64,000 bases of DNA from Gonapodya prolifera JEL478. Its lineage: Eukaryota; Monoblepharomycota; Monoblepharidomycetes; Monoblepharidales; Gonapodyaceae. The stretch spans positions 62,001 to 126,000 of the forward strand of contig KQ965795.1 of NCBI GenBank assembly GCA_001574975.1, given 5' to 3'. Below, piece by piece: positions 59,901 to 64,000 of the stretch. The notes under the pieces are model-generated. The model made no database searches and had not been told where the DNA came from. It saw only the letters and a program-made list of their open reading frames with translations. Position 1 is the first letter of the stretch; every line of letters begins with the position of its first letter. Made by a program: the position numbers and the translations under genes.

Positions 59901-62505
59901 AACTCAGCATGTCGGGCAACGCCAGCAAAACAATCGATGTGATCTAACCTTGGTCGCCTCTCCTTCGGTTGCTTTATCTTCTCCCTTCACTCCCAAAGCC
60001 TGTGATGCCTTTTCGATCTGTCTCAGTTGCTGCGCAACGCATTTTCAATGATTCACCATTCAGTCACCAACAAAGCGAAGCCAAGGGTGGAAGCAGGGCT
60101 TACCTGCTCTAATCTTCTCGGACAAGCCACACTGTAGCATACCCTGTCTCTCGAACATGTCGGACTGTAACAGGTTGTCAACAATGTGAATACACCAACG
60201 GGTCCATCCCCTCTCCCCAGAGTCAGCGATATCCCTTTGTCCTCATCGTCCCCCTCCCCTCGTAGTCCGGTCGAGCGGGGAACTCCAGATTCTTTGAACT
60301 GGTAAAGTTCCGACGGATTGTCTCGGAGTCGGTGCAGATAGAGAACGTCGTGGAAGAGTTTTTGGGCGTCCAATGCTCGACCAAGAAGAAGTGCGAGGTT
60401 GCGATCCGTGGTACGCATAATTGAACATAATGCATCCTAGGTAGGTGAAGTTGATTGTGAGAGAATGCCCCATTTTCGATGTTGCACATGGTACGCAATA
60501 TCGTCTCGGTTCGGTCACCTCGCTTCCCAGCACTGTACTGGTCTTCACTCAGTCTCATTGACCCTTCCTCCATTTCCAGCGTGCGTTTGGCAACCCCCAA
60601 CCATTTACTCACCACAGCCTCTCTCCCTGAAAAACTATCTGCATACTCCAAGTTATCCCTCGTGTTTGTCCCTACGTGTACAGTCGCCCTGAACTCCACA
60701 GCCACCTTGCTCAAAATGGCGGGGTATACAAGCTGCTTGCGAACTCGGGGCTGCGGTTGAGGTACAGGAGCAGAAGTGGGTAGAGGAAGCTCCGTTGCAC
60801 TGCGGGCCTTGACCATCCCATGGGGCACAGGGAGTTGTGCGTTTTGGAAGTCTCTTAAGCTCGCGCTGCGTGCGCCCGGGTGGCGCAAACTTGCAGTCCT
60901 AGGAGCAAGACCACGCGGAGCACCGTAATCGGTCGGTGCTGATTTTAGGTGGGCAGGGATGGCCGAGGGGGTGTGGGGGAGGATATGTGCTGGGTCAGAA
61001 ACTGTCGATGTCCGGGGTGGGATTGCGAGAGGGGGATGCGCAGGAGCGTAGCTGGAGTGTTTCGTACGGGGATCGACGGAAGGTCCGGATGGAACACTTT
61101 GTTTCGTGCGGAAGTCCATCGGGTCACCGTAGGTGCTGCCTATTGGCGCCGTCGAACTTCGTTTGGTCCGCGCATCAGTAGAGTCTCCTCCTTCCACTGT
61201 TCCTATCGTTGAATGTCGTTTCTTCCTCTGTTCCGCCAGTTCGCTGGTGCGTTCACCCCTTTCCGACCTGTAGTCCGCCCACGAATCTGCTTGGTCACCT
61301 GTCCCATCCATCAAAACGCGTCCATGGGACTTCTTCGCCGTCGAATCCATCGAACCTCCATCACCATCTCCAGTTACACCCCAACCGTCGTGAAGTCGAG
61401 CCGAAGTGGATGATCGATGTATCACGGCCGGGCGCACCGATGCGAGATTGGGGGCACCAGCGCTGGTCGATTTGGATGAATGGGAGCGTTGTGAATGACT
61501 AGCGTACTCGTCTAATGCAAGCATAGATTTAGGACGCCGAGGGGGTGGAGTGGGCGGTGGTGGGGAAGGTGTTGACGAAGGGGCTGGTGGGGTAGCACCC
61601 GCAGTAAATCCGGCAGCGGAGGCAGGACGCGCGAGGGGTGCATGTGGAAGGAATTCGGAGCTTTCTCTTGGTGACGTGTTGTGAGGCTCGGTGATGAGTA
61701 GTATGTCTGGAGTGACCAGGCCGGTGTCCACCGGGGGTACTGGCGCTGAATGCGATTGCGGGTCCTCTGACGGGCTCGGTGGAGGAAGAGGCTTTGGCCG
61801 TCTGAGAGTTCCCTGTCTGCCAAAGTTTGGCCGGGAGCTTATGACGGGACTTCCCGAGGATGAGGATGTTGTGATATCAGATGCCAGAGAGTCCTGCGAG
61901 ACTTGTCGGCGGTGAATAAGTGCAGGGAGATACATGTCTGCAATAGACGGAGGGCCGGCAACGTCTGATTCGTGGACAGACTGAGATGTTGAAGCTCGAG
62001 AAGACTGCCGAGAGTGATCCCGAATGGGGGGTGGAGAGTTTCCTCGAGAGGATGGGGTGGAGTCCGTAGTTGCAGAGGGTGGGTGTGAAGACTGAGCCAA
62101 GTGAGTGAGTGACTTGAGAGATTGGAGGGAGACTCGTTTGGAGTGTGTGCGAGAGGGGACGTGAGAAGATGGGACGACAGGAGACATGAGTTGATCCACC
62201 GAATGGCGTGTAGTTTGCTCCACAGAATGCTGCGAGGGTTGTGTGTAGGACTGAGTGGGTGATAGTGGTGGCGTTGTCGAAGTGCGACTACGGCGAGGTC
62301 GTCTCCCGCTCCCGCTAGTCTTTCCACTCGAACTTCGTCGTCTTTCTCCTACCAGTATCATTTCTTCTTCTGCCATGGGTTCTCGCTCTAGTGCTTCGCC
62401 ACCCCCCGCTTCTTGTCCTTCCATCGGATCATCCTCCCACCCGCCTGTTGTGTCTCCATACCTTTCTCGAGTCCATTCCCCGCCACGACGTACGCTCGCC
62501 ATCAT
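56906..62505 (-). CDS. ROM2: Rho1 guanine-nucleotide exchange factor, Rom2-like (DH-PH-CNH)
   Basis: The start is the ATG at 62505 (MMASVRRGGEW). An exon of over 1.7 kb encodes a disordered Ser/Pro/Arg-rich N-terminus. Next come a DEP-like segment (YPAILSKVAVEF, DSFSGREAV, RNLALLLGRALDAQKLFHDV, HRLRDNPSELYQF) and CYSPTCSRDRVCYSVACPRR. The DH domain follows (about 59870-58870): ADEVKRQEAIFELVLRIKEF, LVDRVGDVLQNAVPDLKHFV, LPIQSFLARPTTHLGRLPLL, ILKRTSDDHPDV. The PH region has ELTMFLFDHVVLLTKH and DPFTFTINLMGDYPWSVVLQ. The CNH domain (about 58440-56906) has ENGVWTAG, DYDMVFVLAGK, VCVGCPRGFGE and YSAPYVIAFGVNVIEV. This is the layout of fungal Rom1/Rom2, which load Rho1 with GTP at the plasma membrane and feed Pkc1 and the Slt2 MAP kinase route. 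Confidence 0.9.
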
Positions 62506-63581
62506 CCTACGCTTCTCCTCAGTCCTCGCTCAAAAATCACGTTCGCCGGTTGCCCTCCCCTGTCCTTGGTGATGTCCCTCGGTCGAGTCAGTTTCCTAGC
62601 CCACTCTTTGTTCTGTGCCAAGCAATCCAAGCCCCAAACCAGCTGTCTCCTCGCCCTTTCTGCCCTCCCTTGAACTTTCTTTGTCCGCTTCCCGTTTATC
62701 CGCTTCCTCCTCGACCCCGGTCTGACTTGGCGCCTCCTCTTTTTCTGAGTGGCCTCGAACGCGGCTTCCCTCGTCCTGGATACAGCTCGTTCGGAAAATA
62801 TGAGCTCCTCGCCAGCAATAACCAGCGATCCTCCTCGGAAGCCTCGGTGGTCTGCCGTGCTATATTGATTTCAAATTGGTGGCCCAAGTTTATTGCATTA
62901 TCACGAACACAGAAAACTACTAAAAGAGTTCGAAATCAAATGAGTATGATTTTATAAGTCGTAGTTTGATCGTCGAAATATACTTTTTGGCCGTTCTTAC
63001 ACCTATTGATTCCAAGAAAAAAAGTTTCACAAAGTCGACTTCGAAAATCAAATCTAGGATGCAGAAATTTCACGTAAAATGAGTGTGGGCCATGTGGGTG
63101 CTTAATGTATGGGAGCAGACACGAAGTCGAAGGCCACCCAGCGATACCCGCGGGCGTTTTGGAGTGTTGCTTCGTCTGTCATTGTATGGGCATCCAAAAC
63201 CAGTGGACTTGCATTCTCAGCGTGGCATTTCCTTTATTTCAGTGGACATTTGCTGCACATAATACCTGCTGCATCTCCGCTGGTGAACGCCCGCCTTCAG
63301 GTTCTTTATGACGTCAATCCTCACGACGGAGAGGGTATTCGAGTTCTCCCTCCCCATTTTAAATGCTGTGGAGTCGATGCGGTATTGCCTTCAGCATAAC
63401 ACCATCGTCCACGCCACAAAAGGACTCAACCATCGCATCATCATGAGTGTCATGAATGAAAAGACAGTGTCTCTCTGACGACTTACTCTGTCGCACAGCG
63501 GCGATTATTGTCCTCACGAGGAGAACAACATAAAATTAAATGTAGAATTCGCGCCTCGGGTCGTGCGACGACGAAAAATTT
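62506..63581. other. Intergenic stretch upstream of the RhoGEF gene
   Basis: About 1.08 kb with no confident gene. Frames at 62391-62957 are the opposite strand of the RhoGEF start and a Pro-rich leader. The part from 62880 to 63080 is A+T-rich. It probably holds the RhoGEF promoter and long 5' leader. Confidence 0.45.
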
Positions 63582-63653
63582 TGGAGGAGAGGGGATTCGA
63601 ACCCCTGGCTTTTCGCATGCGAAGCGAACACTCTACCCCTGAGTTACACCCCC
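63582..63653 (-). tRNA. tRNA-Ala(CGC)
   Basis: On the minus strand a 72-nt cloverleaf can be drawn: acceptor GGGGGTG/CTCCTCC with one U-U mismatch and one G-U, D-stem ACTC/GAGT, anticodon stem TTCGC/GCGAA with loop TTCGCAT (anticodon CGC, reading the Ala codon GCG), T-arm AGGGG-TTCGAAT-CCCCT, and discriminator A. There is no intron and no encoded CCA. A T-run follows the 3' end, as expected for Pol III termination. Confidence 0.93.
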
Positions 63654-64000
63654 CAACTTGTTGATATTTCAGCCTATTATGGTTATATCTTGATATGTTT
63701 CTAATGTAAAACTGGTGTTTGCCCTGATTCCATCTTCTCCATGTTCTTCAACTCTTTATTCACTCTGCTCATACTCAGCTACAGTCAGTGGCCTCTGTCT
63801 CATTTGACTCTGCTCAACTTGAATCTCTGCCTAAATTACGTAAGATAAAATAAGCAGTTCATTAAAAATCATAAAAGGCATATGGCTCAATTTTCATTTA
63901 TTGACTTTAGGGAGCTGAATATTTGCACATGGCTTCAAGATGGGAAGATTTCATGCTTGGTCATGGCCACTTTGATGGACAACTTGGTTCCCATGGAATA
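63654..64000. other. A+T-rich end of window
   Basis: Base composition drops in G+C compared with the rest of the window. I see no gene or repeat; it may be an intergenic spacer or the edge of another element. Confidence 0.4.

Noticed and set aside
62391-62957. Plus-strand frame rich in Pro/Ser/Leu
   Set aside because: It overlaps the RhoGEF start on the other strand and its leader; there is no domain.

Overview
The window reads as a piece of a nuclear genome from an early-diverging, chytrid-like fungus. The evidence is protein-coding genes cut by many short GT-AG introns (about 45 to 110 nt), GC-rich coding DNA, fungal-type signalling proteins (a Slt2-type MAP kinase and a Rom2-type Rho1 exchange factor), and secreted GH45 cellulases. 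A Monoblepharidomycete such as Gonapodya would fit, but that is a guess from gene content. There is one assembly gap (11602-11720) and one poly(C) run of 75 nt (23186-23260). I saw no CRISPR array and no LTR or virus-like element.

Layout. 0-8.1 kb: three GH45 endoglucanase genes in one orientation, the first a broken partial copy and the other two complete, carrying 4 and 9 copies of a Cys/Trp-rich module that I cannot assign to a known family. 8.4-12.1 kb: a MYND-finger gene, a coiled-coil plus AMPK1-CBM (glycogen-binding) gene, and a truncated relative of the latter beyond the gap. 12.4-19.5 kb: mainly minus strand, with an ERK/Slt2-type MAP kinase, a class V aminotransferase-fold enzyme and an IFRD-family protein, plus an F-box remnant. 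19.8-22.3 kb: two paralogous small secreted six-cysteine proteins and a broken ankyrin gene. 22.5-35.5 kb: an HRI1-like gene, a CNNM/Mam3 transporter, an MMS1/CPSF-A (DDB1-like) scaffold, an alpha/beta hydrolase, an F-box/Cys-rich protein and RPS18.

37.1-47.9 kb: a cluster of seven related SnoaL/NTF2-like genes with conserved intron positions, interrupted by a decayed cytochrome P450. 48-64 kb: a CRAL-TRIO (Sec14-like) gene, a ZFC3H1/Red1-like exosome-adaptor gene with HAT-type repeats, a stand-alone shikimate/quinate dehydrogenase with one frame break, the Rom2-like RhoGEF and a tRNA-Ala(CGC).

Functional links. The cellulases and small secreted proteins are the outward-facing part of the window. 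The RhoGEF and MAP kinase belong to the same cell-wall-integrity route in better-known fungi. The tandem families (GH45, NTF2-like, secreted six-Cys) show that local duplication has been active here. The two strongest candidates for something undescribed are the repeated module of the GH45 proteins and the NTF2-like gene cluster.
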